Below, in pieces: positions 44,457 to 52,902 of a stretch of 64,000 nt of DNA. How positions within the stretch are numbered: position 1 is the first letter of the stretch; each line of letters starts with the position of its first letter. The stretch comes from Bacillus_BU sp051233475 (GTDB lineage Bacteria; Bacillota; Bacilli; Bacillales; Cytobacillaceae). Made by a program: the position numbers and the translations under genes. Location of the stretch: assembly GCF_051233475.1 (NCBI RefSeq), contig NZ_JBKFGH010000013.1:186001-250000 (forward strand), written 5' to 3'. The notes beneath the pieces are model-generated. The model made no database searches. It saw only the letters and a list, made by a program, of their open reading frames with translations, and was not told the DNA's origin.

Positions 44457-45566
44457 ATGAATATTCTTGTTACTGGAGCAAATGGTTTTATTGGAAAAAA
44501 TCTTGTTGCTGAACTTAGAAATAGAGGATTTTGTAATATATTTGAGTTTACTAAAGAAAGTGACCCTTTACTTCTGGAAAAGTATACAAAAGAATCTAAT
44601 TTTGTATTTCATTTGGCGGGTGTTAATAGACCAAATGATGAAAAGGAATTTATGGAAGGGAATTTTGGATTTACATCGCAATTGCTAGAGTTGCTAAAAA
44701 AACATGGTAATAGAGCACCTATATTAATTACATCATCTATTCAGGCAGAAAAGGATAACCTTTATGGAAGAAGTAAAAAGGCTGCTGAAGAGTTACTTGT
44801 TAATTATTATAAAGAAACAGACACACAATTTTATATATATCGTTTACCTAATGTTTTTGGAAAGTGGAGCAAACCAAATTATAATACAGTGATAGCCACA
44901 TTTTGCCATAATATAGCTAGAGATTTGGATATTCAAGTAAACGATCCATATGTAGACCTCACTCTTTGTTATATAGATGATGTATTGGAAGAGTTTTTTA
45001 GGGCTCTTGAAGGAAAGCCAACAATACAAGGTGGTTTCTGTGTTGTTCCTGTAACACATAATATTAAACTTGGAGAATTGGCTGAAATTATAAAGGCTTT
45101 TAAAGAAAGTAGGATAAATTTAAGCATTCCCAATATGAATAATACCCTAATTAAAAAATTATATAGCACTTACTTAAGCTTTTTACCAGAAGATAAGTTC
45201 TCTTATGACCTTAAAATGAATATTGATCACCGAGGATCATTTTCTGAATTCATTAGAACATCTGAGAGAGGCCAAGTTTCTGTAAATGTATCAAAACCTG
45301 GTATAACAAAAGGAAATCACTGGCACCACACTAAAAATGAAAAATTCTTAGTTGTTAGTGGAGAAGGTTTAGTCCGCTTTAGAAAGATAGATTCAGATGA
45401 AATTATTGAGTATAAAGTAAATGGAGAGAAGTTACAGGTTGTTGATATTCCTACTGGATATACACACTCAATTGTAAATATAGGAGAAAGTGACCTAGTA
45501 ACAGTAATGTGGGCAAATGAATGCTTTGACTCAGAAAAGCCAGACACATACTTCTTGGAGGTATAA
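44457..45566 (+). CDS. capF: CapF-like bifunctional reductase with cupin domain
   Basis: The 369-residue protein has an N-terminal short-chain reductase (TGANGFIG 6-13, Tyr103-x3-Lys107) and a C-terminal cupin from about 250 (NHWHHTKNEKFLVVSGEG). CapF makes UDP-2-acetamido-2,6-dideoxy-L-talose from the CapE product; the metal-bound cupin epimerises the intermediate. The start is 16 nt after capE, preceded by AGAGGGTGG. A downstream GGAGG at the 3' end serves capG. Confidence 0.94.
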   Translation: MNILVTGANGFIGKNLVAELRNRGFCNIFEFTKESDPLLLEKYTKESNFVFHLAGVNRPNDEKEFMEGNFGFTSQLLELLKKHGNRAPILITSSIQAEKDNLYGRSKKAAEELLVNYYKETDTQFYIYRLPNVFGKWSKPNYNTVIATFCHNIARDLDIQVNDPYVDLTLCYIDDVLEEFFRALEGKPTIQGGFCVVPVTHNIKLGELAEIIKAFKESRINLSIPNMNNTLIKKLYSTYLSFLPEDKFSYDLKMNIDHRGSFSEFIRTSERGQVSVNVSKPGITKGNHWHHTKNEKFLVVSGEGLVRFRKIDSDEIIEYKVNGEKLQVVDIPTGYTHSIVNIGESDLVTVMWANECFDSEKPDTYFLEV

Positions 45567-45570
45567 TTTA

Positions 45571-46695
45571 ATGAAAAAATTAAAAGTTATGACAGTTGTT
45601 GGTACCAGACCGGAGATTATAAGACTGTCAGCTGTTATTAATAAACTGGAAGAATCAAATTCTATTGAACATACTCTTGTTCATACAGGCCAAAATTATG
45701 ATTATGAATTAAATGAAGTGTTTTTTAAAGATTTTAATTTGAAGAAACCTGATTATTTTCTAAATGCAGCTACTGGTACAGCTGTAGAAACGATTGGAAA
45801 TATACTGGTTAAAATTGATCCTCTTCTGGAAGAAGTAAATCCCGATGCGTTTTTAGTTCTTGGTGATACAAATAGTTGTTTAACTGCAATTGCTGCGAAG
45901 AGAAGACATATTCCGATTTTCCATATGGAAGCTGGTAATCGGTGCTTTGATCAAAGAGTACCAGAAGAAACAAATAGAAAAATTGTAGATCATACAGCAG
46001 ATATTAATTTAACATATAGTGATATTGCTAGAGAATATCTTCTCAGAGAAGGTTTCCCTTCTGATCGTATTATAAAGACTGGAAGTCCGATGTTTGAGGT
46101 TTTAAATTCTAGAAAAGATGACATTGAAGCATCCGATATCCTAGAAAGATTAGGATTAGAAGAAGGTAAATACTTTGTTGTATCTGCTCATAGGGAAGAA
46201 AATATTAATTCAGAAACTAATTTTATGGAGTTAGTTGCTAGCTTAAATGCTATTGCAGAAAAGTATAAAATGTCCATTGTTGTAAGTACACATCCTAGAA
46301 CCAGAAAAATGATTGAGGCGAAGGGGATAGAGTTTAATTCTTTGGTGAATACTATGAAACCTTTAGGGTTTAATGATTATGTCAAACTTCAAGTCAATGC
46401 AAGAGCTGTTCTTAGTGATAGTGGAACCATTAGTGAGGAATCTTCAATTCTTGGGTTTAGAGCACTTAATATTAGACAAGCACATGAGAGGCCAGAAGCT
46501 ATGGAAGAAGCATCAGTTATGATGGTTGGGCTTAAGAAGGACCGTATTTTACAAGGGTTAGAAATATTGGAAACACAGGATAAAGGTATGTTAAGGATTG
46601 TAGGAGATTATAGTATGCCTAATGTTTCGGAGAAAGTTTTAAGAATATTATTATCGTATACCGATTATGTTAATAGAGTTGTTTGGGGAAAATAA
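45571..46695 (+). CDS. capG: UDP-N-acetylhexosamine 2-epimerase, CapG-like
   Basis: The 374-residue GT-B-like epimerase (MTVVGTRPEIIRLSAVI, HMEAGNRCFDQRVPEETNRK, VSAHREENI, SDSGTISEE) belongs to the WecB/MnaA family. Adjacent to CapE and CapF it is the expected third enzyme, producing UDP-N-acetyl-L-fucosamine. The frame extends upstream to 45517 inside capF, but GGAGGT 10 nt before ATG 45571 and family alignment fix the start. Confidence 0.93.
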   Translation: MKKLKVMTVVGTRPEIIRLSAVINKLEESNSIEHTLVHTGQNYDYELNEVFFKDFNLKKPDYFLNAATGTAVETIGNILVKIDPLLEEVNPDAFLVLGDTNSCLTAIAAKRRHIPIFHMEAGNRCFDQRVPEETNRKIVDHTADINLTYSDIAREYLLREGFPSDRIIKTGSPMFEVLNSRKDDIEASDILERLGLEEGKYFVVSAHREENINSETNFMELVASLNAIAEKYKMSIVVSTHPRTRKMIEAKGIEFNSLVNTMKPLGFNDYVKLQVNARAVLSDSGTISEESSILGFRALNIRQAHERPEAMEEASVMMVGLKKDRILQGLEILETQDKGMLRIVGDYSMPNVSEKVLRILLSYTDYVNRVVWGK

Positions 46696-46737
46696 TAATA
46701 TTCTAATCATTAAAAAGAGGAGGTAGAGGATAATTAA

Positions 46738-47904
46738 ATGAAAATTACAATTGCAGGGACAGGCTATGTAGGGTTATCAAATGCAGTACTATTGGCCCAA
46801 CATAATGATGTTATTGCTCTTGATATTATTCAAGAAAAAGTGGATATGATTAACAATAAAAGGTCTCCTATTATTGATAATGAGATAGAAGAGTTTTTAG
46901 TAACAAAAGACTTAAACCTAACTGCTACAACTGATTGTTATAAAGCTTATAAAGATGCAGATTTTGTAATCATTTCTACACCAACAAATTATGATCCGGA
47001 GAAAAATTATTTTAATACTAGAACTGTTGAAGCTGTTATTGCTAATGTTTTATCTATTAATCCAGATGCGGTAATGGTAGTTAAATCTACAGTCCCAGTT
47101 GGTTATACAGAAAAAATAAAAGAGAAATTTGAAACGGATAATATTATGTTCTCGCCTGAATTTTTACGTGAAGGAAAGGCGTTGTATGACAACTTATATC
47201 CTTCACGAATAATCGTTGGTGAACAATCTAATAGGGCTCAAATATTTGCTAACTTGTTAGTTCAAGGCGCTATTAAAAAAGATATTGATGTTTTATTTAC
47301 AAATTCAACAGAAGCGGAAGCTATTAAACTATTTGCTAACACATACCTTGCGATGAGAGTCGCATTTTTTAATGAGCTCGATTCTTATGCAGAGGTACGA
47401 GGATTAGACAGTAAGCAAATAATTGATGGAGTAGGTCTAGATCCGCGAATTGGTAATCATTATAATAACCCATCGTTTGGATATGGTGGTTACTGCCTAC
47501 CTAAAGACACAAAGCAATTATTAGCCAATTATTCTGATGTTCCTAATAATATAATGACGGCAATTGTAGATGCGAATAGAACAAGAAAAGATCATATTGC
47601 AGAAATGATTATTAAGAAAAATCCAAGAGTAGTAGGAATCTATAGGCTTACCATGAAAATGGACTCAGATAATTTTAGACAGTCAGCTATCCAAGGTGTC
47701 ATGAAGCGTATTAAATCTAAGGGTATTGAAGTTGTTGTATACGAACCAGCACTTCATGAGGAGACTTTCTTTAATTCTAGGGTGATTAATGACTTTGAAG
47801 ACTTTAAAAGAGTTACAGATGTAATCGTAGCCAATCGATTATCTGATGATTTACAAGAAGTTGAGGATAAAGTTTATACAAGGGATTTGTTTAGTAGAGA
47901 TTAG
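46738..47904 (+). CDS. ugd: UDP-glucose 6-dehydrogenase
   Basis: The 388-residue enzyme oxidises UDP-glucose twice to UDP-glucuronate. It has the NAD-binding AGTGYVGLSNA (6-16), STVPVGYT (117-124), SPEFLREG (139-146), Lys197/Asn201 and catalytic Cys253 (GYGGYCLPKDT). Its length fits the short Ugd type of capsule loci rather than the longer TuaD/YwqF type. A uronic acid in the polymer would make it acidic. BY-kinases are known to phosphorylate such enzymes. AGAGGAGG precedes ATG 46738. A possible alternative is UDP-ManNAc dehydrogenase, but the size and motifs favour Ugd. Confidence 0.9.
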   Translation: MKITIAGTGYVGLSNAVLLAQHNDVIALDIIQEKVDMINNKRSPIIDNEIEEFLVTKDLNLTATTDCYKAYKDADFVIISTPTNYDPEKNYFNTRTVEAVIANVLSINPDAVMVVKSTVPVGYTEKIKEKFETDNIMFSPEFLREGKALYDNLYPSRIIVGEQSNRAQIFANLLVQGAIKKDIDVLFTNSTEAEAIKLFANTYLAMRVAFFNELDSYAEVRGLDSKQIIDGVGLDPRIGNHYNNPSFGYGGYCLPKDTKQLLANYSDVPNNIMTAIVDANRTRKDHIAEMIIKKNPRVVGIYRLTMKMDSDNFRQSAIQGVMKRIKSKGIEVVVYEPALHEETFFNSRVINDFEDFKRVTDVIVANRLSDDLQEVEDKVYTRDLFSRD

Positions 47905-47964
47905 TAGAAATATTTAACGATAAATTTCTACCCTTATTAGGAAGTGAGAATAGATATAACAATT

Positions 47965-48075
47965 ATGATAACTGGCTGAGCTGGATACATTGGTTCCCAT
48001 ACAGTTTGATATTTTTTAGGTCACCAGCGAAGATATTATTGTTGTTGATAATTTGTAGAGTGGTCATAGAGTTTC
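47965..48075 (+). pseudogene. galE: galE 5' relic
   Basis: The sequence reads MITG-stop-AGYIGSHTV-stop-YFLGHQ, then after a one-base frame change EDIIVVDNL-stop-SGHRV. This is the unmistakable N-terminus of UDP-glucose 4-epimerase (ITGGAGYIGSHTV..., VVDNLSSGHR). Three stops and one frameshift are visible. The gene is cut off where transposon-derived sequence begins. It once would have supplied UDP-galactose to the locus. Confidence 0.85.
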
Positions 48076-48404
48076 AGTTTAGCTGCCGTTTCGCATCCCC
48101 ACGGTAAAACTTTGATTCAGACCCCAGTTGTTCCAACAGCCCTTTAAAAAAGTGGCGCGGTGTTAATTTAGAATCGGACAGATAAAGGATGTGAAATTTT
48201 CCTTTGTCCAATCCGTCCACAAACTTACGGATTGTCGTCGTCTTTCCTGCACCACTATCTCCACAAAGGACGGCAAAAAGATGTCTTTCGGCTGCATATT
48301 TTAGCCTTCCGAGAATTTCTTGCATCATGGAGGAATCATAAAGTTGGTCGGTTGGCAGATCTCTAGTGAAAGTGTGATGTCCATTTCATAGAAAGCTTCA
48401 AACA
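48074..48404 (-). pseudogene. Truncated AAA ATPase of a transposable element
   Basis: On the minus strand a start region (VFEAFYEMDITL, with AAGGAGG before it) continues after a frameshift as FTRDLPTDQLYDSSMMQEILGRLKY. It then reads CGDSGAGKTTTIRKF (Walker A) and FHILYLSDSKLTPRHFF, and ends at KRQLN. This is the N-terminal part of the ExeA-like transposition ATPases that accompany DDE integrases in Bacillus. The ATPase is frameshifted and lacks its C-terminal two thirds, so it is inactive. Confidence 0.8.
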
Positions 48405-48552
48405 CGAGAATCATCCTCCTTCCAGACGGAACGGAAGGATGCGGGAGGTTTCTCTCCAGGTTTTCGTTTGATTCTAAGTGCAGATATTTTTGTATGTGCA
48501 TATTTTTGGTATTGATAACAAAATTGGGTGAACATATAGGGGTTTTCACTGT
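48405..48552 (-). pseudogene. Transposase C-terminal remnant (uncertain)
   Basis: The frame before the ATPase reads HLESNENLERNLPHPSVPSG then RR on the minus strand. It ends at the ATPase Shine-Dalgarno, as the 3' end of a partner transposase gene would. I cannot assign a family from this fragment. Confidence 0.4.
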
Positions 48553-48838
48553 TCAGATAACACATTTTGCATTATTTATCCTAAATAGAGTAAGAGTCAC
48601 ACCTTTCTTCGCAAGTTCTTTATGGACATACTCGTAATCAGGCATACTTGTGGTTCTTAACTTTCGATTGTTCAGGAAAGAGGTAACCTTGAAGCTCTCC
48701 ATCTGTGACATCAAATGATAACCGCCGAGAATATCACGTTTTTTAGCTCGTTCTAAGACAGAGGTAATAGTATTCTGGAACATCAACAACTAGAAGCGAT
48801 GCGTCTCTAAGTCATACCTTAACCGTGTAGCCTTAACA
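48553..48838 (-). pseudogene. IS21-type transposase (IstA) N-terminal relic
   Basis: The minus strand reads LRLHG-stop-GMT-stop-RRIASSC-stop-CSR, then after a frameshift NTITSVLERAKKRDI and further on LRTTSMPDYEYVHKELAKKG. This follows the N-terminal half of IS21-family IstA (helix-turn-helix, then YEYIHKELAKKGVTL). Three stops, at least one frameshift and loss of the catalytic domain show that it is dead. Confidence 0.75.
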
Positions 48839-48859
48839 TTTCCCGGTACCTAATCAAAA

Positions 48860-49005
48860 AAACAACCTCCTATAACGATAGAATCACTGAATATACAGTG
48901 TCATCTTCATTTTAGAAGGTTGTTCTTTTTCCGTGAAACTGATTCAATTTTTCCGAGGTAGTGGTTCAAATTCTCCGTGAAGCAGGTTCATTTCTAGTGA
49001 AATAT
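48860..49005. mobile_element. Probable insertion-sequence end with repeated motifs
   Basis: AACAACCT (about 48863) and AGGTTGTT (about 48917) form an inverted pair around a CACTGAATATACAGTG palindrome. TTTTTCCGTGAAACTGATTC, then GGTTCAAATTCTCCGTGAAGC and AGGTTCATTTCTAGTGAA repeat a common core. Multiple direct repeats at an end are typical of IS21-like elements. No matching second end was found, consistent with truncation at about 48074. Confidence 0.5.
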
Positions 49006-49206
49006 TCAGTTATTAAGATCCTTTAATTGGATAATGGCGTTTTTAAGAGTTTTTGGCTTATCAAAACCATGTGCAATAGTTGTTCTAAATGTACCCAGAT
49101 AACTGGCGGTAACCATACCATAGTCCCCTTTGTTTTCGAAACCAACAAACTTAAATATGATGTTTTCATTTTCGGAGTGGAGAATCAACTGTTTGATTTT
49201 TGGCAT
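49006..49206 (-). CDS. Small hypothetical protein, 66 residues
   Basis: The frame starts ATG 49206 after GGTGGTGGTG and codes MPKIKQLILHSENENIIFKF and onward to LKDLNN. It ends right where the insertion-sequence end begins, so its natural C-terminus may be lost. No family is recognised; the beta-rich start and GDYGMV segment give no clear hint. Confidence 0.4.
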   Translation of the reverse strand: MPKIKQLILHSENENIIFKFVGFENKGDYGMVTASYLGTFRTTIAHGFDKPKTLKNAIIQLKDLNN

Positions 49207-49564
49207 TTCACCACCACCAAATCATAATTTATATGGATAAAAATATGTATTTGAATATTGCCATCGAAAAGGGACAGCTATGCCATGTTTCAGGGACACT
49301 AGTGACAGAATTGGGAGCCATTTATGCCATAATAGAACCACTACTACTGGTGATAGACCAGAGCTACAGCAAAGCTGCTGGCCATTGACTTTAGGATTAG
49401 TCGGTGGGGAATACATAAATGATATTTACAAAAATTATTCTTGATGTGGGTATTAACTCTAAACAAAGAACCAGATAAGTCTCGGTTCTTGTTAAAGTTT
49501 TGGTCAATGTGGGATATATCTTAATAGGTAAATGTAGTAAATTATTAGTAGGTCATAGAGGATA
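49207..49564. other. Non-coding or decayed stretch
   Basis: Overlapping open frames on both strands (about 49200-49416) lack ribosome binding sites and recognisable domains. The region lies in the decay zone and probably holds gene remains that I cannot identify. Confidence 0.3.
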
Positions 49565-49786
49565 CTAGTCATCCGTTTCTTCTAGATCAATAATTTCACG
49601 AATATCGTTAATGTTAAGTGATTCTGCGATACGTTCAATATGTCCCATGTGAATGTTTTGCCTCTTTTGATTGGCTAATTCACTTAATGCTGCATGGCGG
49701 ATGTCTGTTTTACGAGATAATTCTCTTAGAGACATATTTTTATTTTTAATTAGATGATGAATTTTCACAACGACTTTTTTTCCCAT
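49565..49786 (-). CDS. Xre-family helix-turn-helix regulator
   Basis: The 73-residue protein is one Cro/C1-type DNA-binding domain (IHHLIKNKNMSLRELSRKTD, then RHAALSELANQKRQNI as recognition region) with an acidic end. GTAGGGAGAACT before ATG 49786 fixes the start; the frame is open six codons further. Small solitary Xre proteins often control neighbouring mobile or antitoxin-like genes, and no partner is adjacent. It may repress its own promoter. Confidence 0.75.
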   Translation of the reverse strand: MGKKVVVKIHHLIKNKNMSLRELSRKTDIRHAALSELANQKRQNIHMGHIERIAESLNINDIREIIDLEETDD

Positions 49787-49836
49787 AGTTCTCCCTACAT
49801 CCAATTAAATAGACTATATAGAGAACCTAACATATT

Positions 49837-49882
49837 AAAAATCCCGAAGTGGTACGCCTTTGCGTATTGCTTCGGGATTTAA
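49837..49882. terminator. Hairpin with T-run on both sides
   Basis: AAATCCCGAAG (49839-49849) pairs with CTTCGGGATTT (49870-49880). It lies 50 nt upstream of the Xre start and could terminate transcription entering from either side. Confidence 0.6.
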
Positions 49883-50213
49883 ATTTATCCCCAAATTTCA
49901 AGTACAGCCTAATTGGGATGTTAAAATGGTTTCACTTTCTTTCTCCAGACACAACTTTTCCTTTAAGTTATCAAATAAATTCTACTGGATATCTGCTTTG
50001 CTTTTATCCAAATTAATAGTTAACAAAAGGAACATATCATGCAATTGATTTTCCAATATAGTATTTGGTATCTTTGAGGAATAGGAATGGATTTACGGTT
50101 TTGTAAATTAATGATGGATTAGTAGGGTTATTTTTTCATTTACAGCACATTAGTATTCTATAGATTAAAAAAATAATACTTGTTTTCGTAATGAATAGGA
50201 TTGAGGGGTAAAA
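49883..50213. other. Upstream region of rfbC
   Basis: No coding sequence is supported. The stretch is AT-rich. GAGGGG at 50201-50206 serves rfbC, and no clear promoter pair was found. Confidence 0.3.
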
Positions 50214-50774
50214 ATGAAAAAGGTCGAAACTTTATTACCGGGGGTAGTGGTGATTGAACCAAAAGTGTTTGGTGATCATCGGGGCTGGTTTATGGAGACA
50301 TTTAATGATGTGAAGATGAAGGAATTGGGATTAGATTTTTTCCCTGTTCAAGATAATCATTCTTATACTGCTGCAAAGGGCACGATAAGGGGATTGCATT
50401 ATCAAATGAATCCTAATGCACAGGCGAAACTTGTCAGATGTACGAAGGGTGCCATTTTTGATGTTGCCGTGGATATTAGAAAGGGTAGTCCGACCTTTGG
50501 GAAATACGTTGGGATTATTCTAGATGAGGAGAATAAAAACCAATTGTTTATTCCAAAAGGCTTTGCACATGGTTTTATGACTTTAACCGATCATGTGGAG
50601 GTTCAATATAAAGTGGATGAGCTGTATGCACCTGAATCTGACCGTGGGATTATTTGGAATGATCCCGAGATTGGTATTGAGTGGCCAATCGATCTTGTTC
50701 CTGTGTTATCCCAGAAAGATGAACATGCTCCACTGCTGGAATATGCAGATAATAATTTTATCTATGGAGAGTAA
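50214..50774 (+). CDS. rfbC: dTDP-4-dehydrorhamnose 3,5-epimerase
   Basis: The 186-residue cupin-fold enzyme converts dTDP-4-keto-6-deoxy-glucose to the L-lyxo form in dTDP-L-rhamnose synthesis. FxDxRGWFMETF, catalytic His62 (RGLHYQ), the FIPKGFAHGFMTL motif and Tyr132/Tyr138 (QYKVDELY) are present. The stop is immediately followed by rfbD. rfbA and rfbB, which make the substrate, are not in this window. Confidence 0.95.
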   Translation: MKKVETLLPGVVVIEPKVFGDHRGWFMETFNDVKMKELGLDFFPVQDNHSYTAAKGTIRGLHYQMNPNAQAKLVRCTKGAIFDVAVDIRKGSPTFGKYVGIILDEENKNQLFIPKGFAHGFMTLTDHVEVQYKVDELYAPESDRGIIWNDPEIGIEWPIDLVPVLSQKDEHAPLLEYADNNFIYGE

Positions 50775-50777
50775 ATG

Positions 50778-51635
50778 ATGAAAATTTTAGTGACGGGTTA
50801 TACAGGCCAAGTTGGGTATGATGTTGTTCAAAAAGGAATACAGCACGGCTTTGACATGATTGGTGTCGGTTCAAAAGAATTGGACATAACAGACGAACAA
50901 TCGGTTTATCAATTTGTAAACGAAGTAAATCCTGATGCTATCATTCATTGTGCAGCTTATACAGCAGTTGATCAAGCGGAAAACGAAAAGGAAATCTGCT
51001 GGAATGTGAATGTGAACGGTACTAAATATTTGGCAGCTGCTGCAAAGAAAGCGAAAGCAAAGTTCGTCTATATTAGCACAGATTATGTCTTTGACGGGGA
51101 AGGCTTAGACCCTTACACGGAAAGGGATTTGCCAAAACCAGTGGGATATTATGGTGTAACGAAATATGAGGGTGAAAAACGGGTTCAGTCTCTGTTAACG
51201 GAATGGTTCATTGTTCGAATCTCATGGGTATTTGGTATGAATGGGAAAAACTTTGTGAAGACGATGCTCCGTTTGGCAGAAACTCAGGGTGAGTTAAATG
51301 TTGTCGGGGATCAAGTTGGTTCTCCTACATACACGGGTGATTTAGCGGGATTATTATTGGACATGATTCAAACGGAACATTACGGAATTTATCATGCAAC
51401 AAATGAAGGCTTTTGTAGCTGGGCAGAATTTGCAAAGGAAATTTTCCTCCTATCAGGGAAAGAAGTGAACGTTCATACTATCACGACTAAGGAATACCCT
51501 ACAAAAGCAATTCGTCCTAAAAACTCTCGACTATCAAAACAAAAATTACTTGAAAATGGTTTTGAGTTATTACCAAGCTGGCAGGACTCATTAAAGACAT
51601 ACATAGCGGAATTAGAAACTATAAAACGTGGGTGA
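50778..51635 (+). CDS. rfbD: dTDP-4-dehydrorhamnose reductase
   Basis: The 285-residue reductase finishes dTDP-L-rhamnose. It has a Rossmann GYTGQVG (7-13), YISTDYVFDG, YYGVTKYEGE (Tyr-x3-Lys) and VGDQVGSPTYTGDLA, all typical RfbD motifs. ATG 50775 is also in frame; ATG 50778 sits 6 nt after GGAGAG and is preferred. It is followed after 6 nt by an unrelated unknown gene. Confidence 0.94.
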   Translation: MKILVTGYTGQVGYDVVQKGIQHGFDMIGVGSKELDITDEQSVYQFVNEVNPDAIIHCAAYTAVDQAENEKEICWNVNVNGTKYLAAAAKKAKAKFVYISTDYVFDGEGLDPYTERDLPKPVGYYGVTKYEGEKRVQSLLTEWFIVRISWVFGMNGKNFVKTMLRLAETQGELNVVGDQVGSPTYTGDLAGLLLDMIQTEHYGIYHATNEGFCSWAEFAKEIFLLSGKEVNVHTITTKEYPTKAIRPKNSRLSKQKLLENGFELLPSWQDSLKTYIAELETIKRG

Positions 51636-51641
51636 ATACGC

Positions 51642-52889
51642 ATGAATCAAGATTGCAATCTAGCAGATTTATATTTTATTTTTGCAGATAATAAATATGA
51701 GGGTTATGTCACCTATGATAAATTCAAAGCACTGATTAATTTTTATGCTTTGTTATACGATAAAGTGATGATTCCCGACACTTATTTTATTAATAATCAT
51801 CACCTTATTCGGCTCATGATAGAGGATGATGGACTCGAATATATTAATAGGAAGATTATCGTTCCAACGGTAAGAGCCAATACGACTAGTTTAGTTGATG
51901 TGTATCAATCGTTTTCAGCTTCCGGAACTCTTATAAACAGAGAGTATGATTCTACAGCCTTCTTAAGTAAATTAGAGCAGATCGATTTACAGAAGGCGAT
52001 TACTTGGAAGATTGATGATATTTCCAATCATTTTACCTGGAACGTATTAGAACATAGCGATTCGCTGCCGTTAGAACCAAAGGAAAGGCAGCCTTTCTTT
52101 GATCACTTTCAGGTGCTTGCAAATGAAAGGGCTTTGACTCGTCAGGAAATGTATCATTATATTTTTAACATCATGAAATTGCCACGCGAAAGTCAACAAA
52201 CCCTGCAGCGTTATGTAGATATTCATTATAACTTTAACATTCCTAAATTCTTAGGTACATCAGCAGCATATCCAGAAAAAATGACGTTGGAGAAAACAGA
52301 CGTTTCCCCGGAAAGCGTATATTTTAACCAAAATCCAACTGCTTTACATCAGAATCTACTAATGAAAGAGGAATTTGTTGAAACCAGTCTTTTTAATCAG
52401 GGCATTCTTTCAGCACTAACGGCAGAACAAATTAGCCATATTCGTACGTTAAAGGAATACCGAGGTTTTCTTAAAGCATTAAGGAAAGCGGCCCTGCCAT
52501 CTTCACAAGGTAAGTTGGAGGACCGATTATTCGAGTATGTCTATATTTTTGAAAAAGAGTTGCCTACGATTATCTCAAACGATATTCGTGATTCTTTTAA
52601 AAAAGAAAAACGAAAATTAACAATCCAAACTCTTGGGAGAGATACAGTTTCTACGGATGGGGTGGGCCAGTTGCTTAGCCTTGCCGTAGAGGGAGTTACT
52701 GAATTTGTAGGAGGAAAATTAATAGGGAACTTGGTAAATATTTTACTAAAGCCTTTATCGTCCAAAACAGAGTTAGAAATCAAAAAACTAGAGCTTCAAG
52801 GTCAAAGACAAATTGCTAAGTTAAAAACCAATGAGGGGATACTTGATACAATGAAGTCCTTTTCAATCAATACACTTGGATCAAATTGA
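51642..52889 (+). CDS. Unrecognised 415-residue protein
   Basis: I do not recognise this protein. The N-terminal 330 residues look globular and mostly helical (LADLYFIFADNKYEGYVTYD near the start). Residues about 340-370 are a glycine-rich, weakly hydrophobic segment (GVGQLLSLAVEGVTEFVGGK), and the end (372-405) is a charged helix suited to a coiled coil. No signal peptide, Walker motif or nuclease signature is seen. It is spaced 6 nt from rfbD and 13 nt from a Nudix gene, so it sits inside an operon. It could be a stress or accessory protein acquired there. Confidence 0.75.
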   Translation: MNQDCNLADLYFIFADNKYEGYVTYDKFKALINFYALLYDKVMIPDTYFINNHHLIRLMIEDDGLEYINRKIIVPTVRANTTSLVDVYQSFSASGTLINREYDSTAFLSKLEQIDLQKAITWKIDDISNHFTWNVLEHSDSLPLEPKERQPFFDHFQVLANERALTRQEMYHYIFNIMKLPRESQQTLQRYVDIHYNFNIPKFLGTSAAYPEKMTLEKTDVSPESVYFNQNPTALHQNLLMKEEFVETSLFNQGILSALTAEQISHIRTLKEYRGFLKALRKAALPSSQGKLEDRLFEYVYIFEKELPTIISNDIRDSFKKEKRKLTIQTLGRDTVSTDGVGQLLSLAVEGVTEFVGGKLIGNLVNILLKPLSSKTELEIKKLELQGQRQIAKLKTNEGILDTMKSFSINTLGSN

Positions 52890-52902
52890 GGAGACAACCA
52901 CT

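Noticed and set aside
48074..49005. Intact insertion sequence
   Set aside because: Stops, frameshifts and missing catalytic domains show only relics.
49200..49416. Overlapping frames on both strands in the decay zone
   Set aside because: No start signals or domains; likely remnants or chance.
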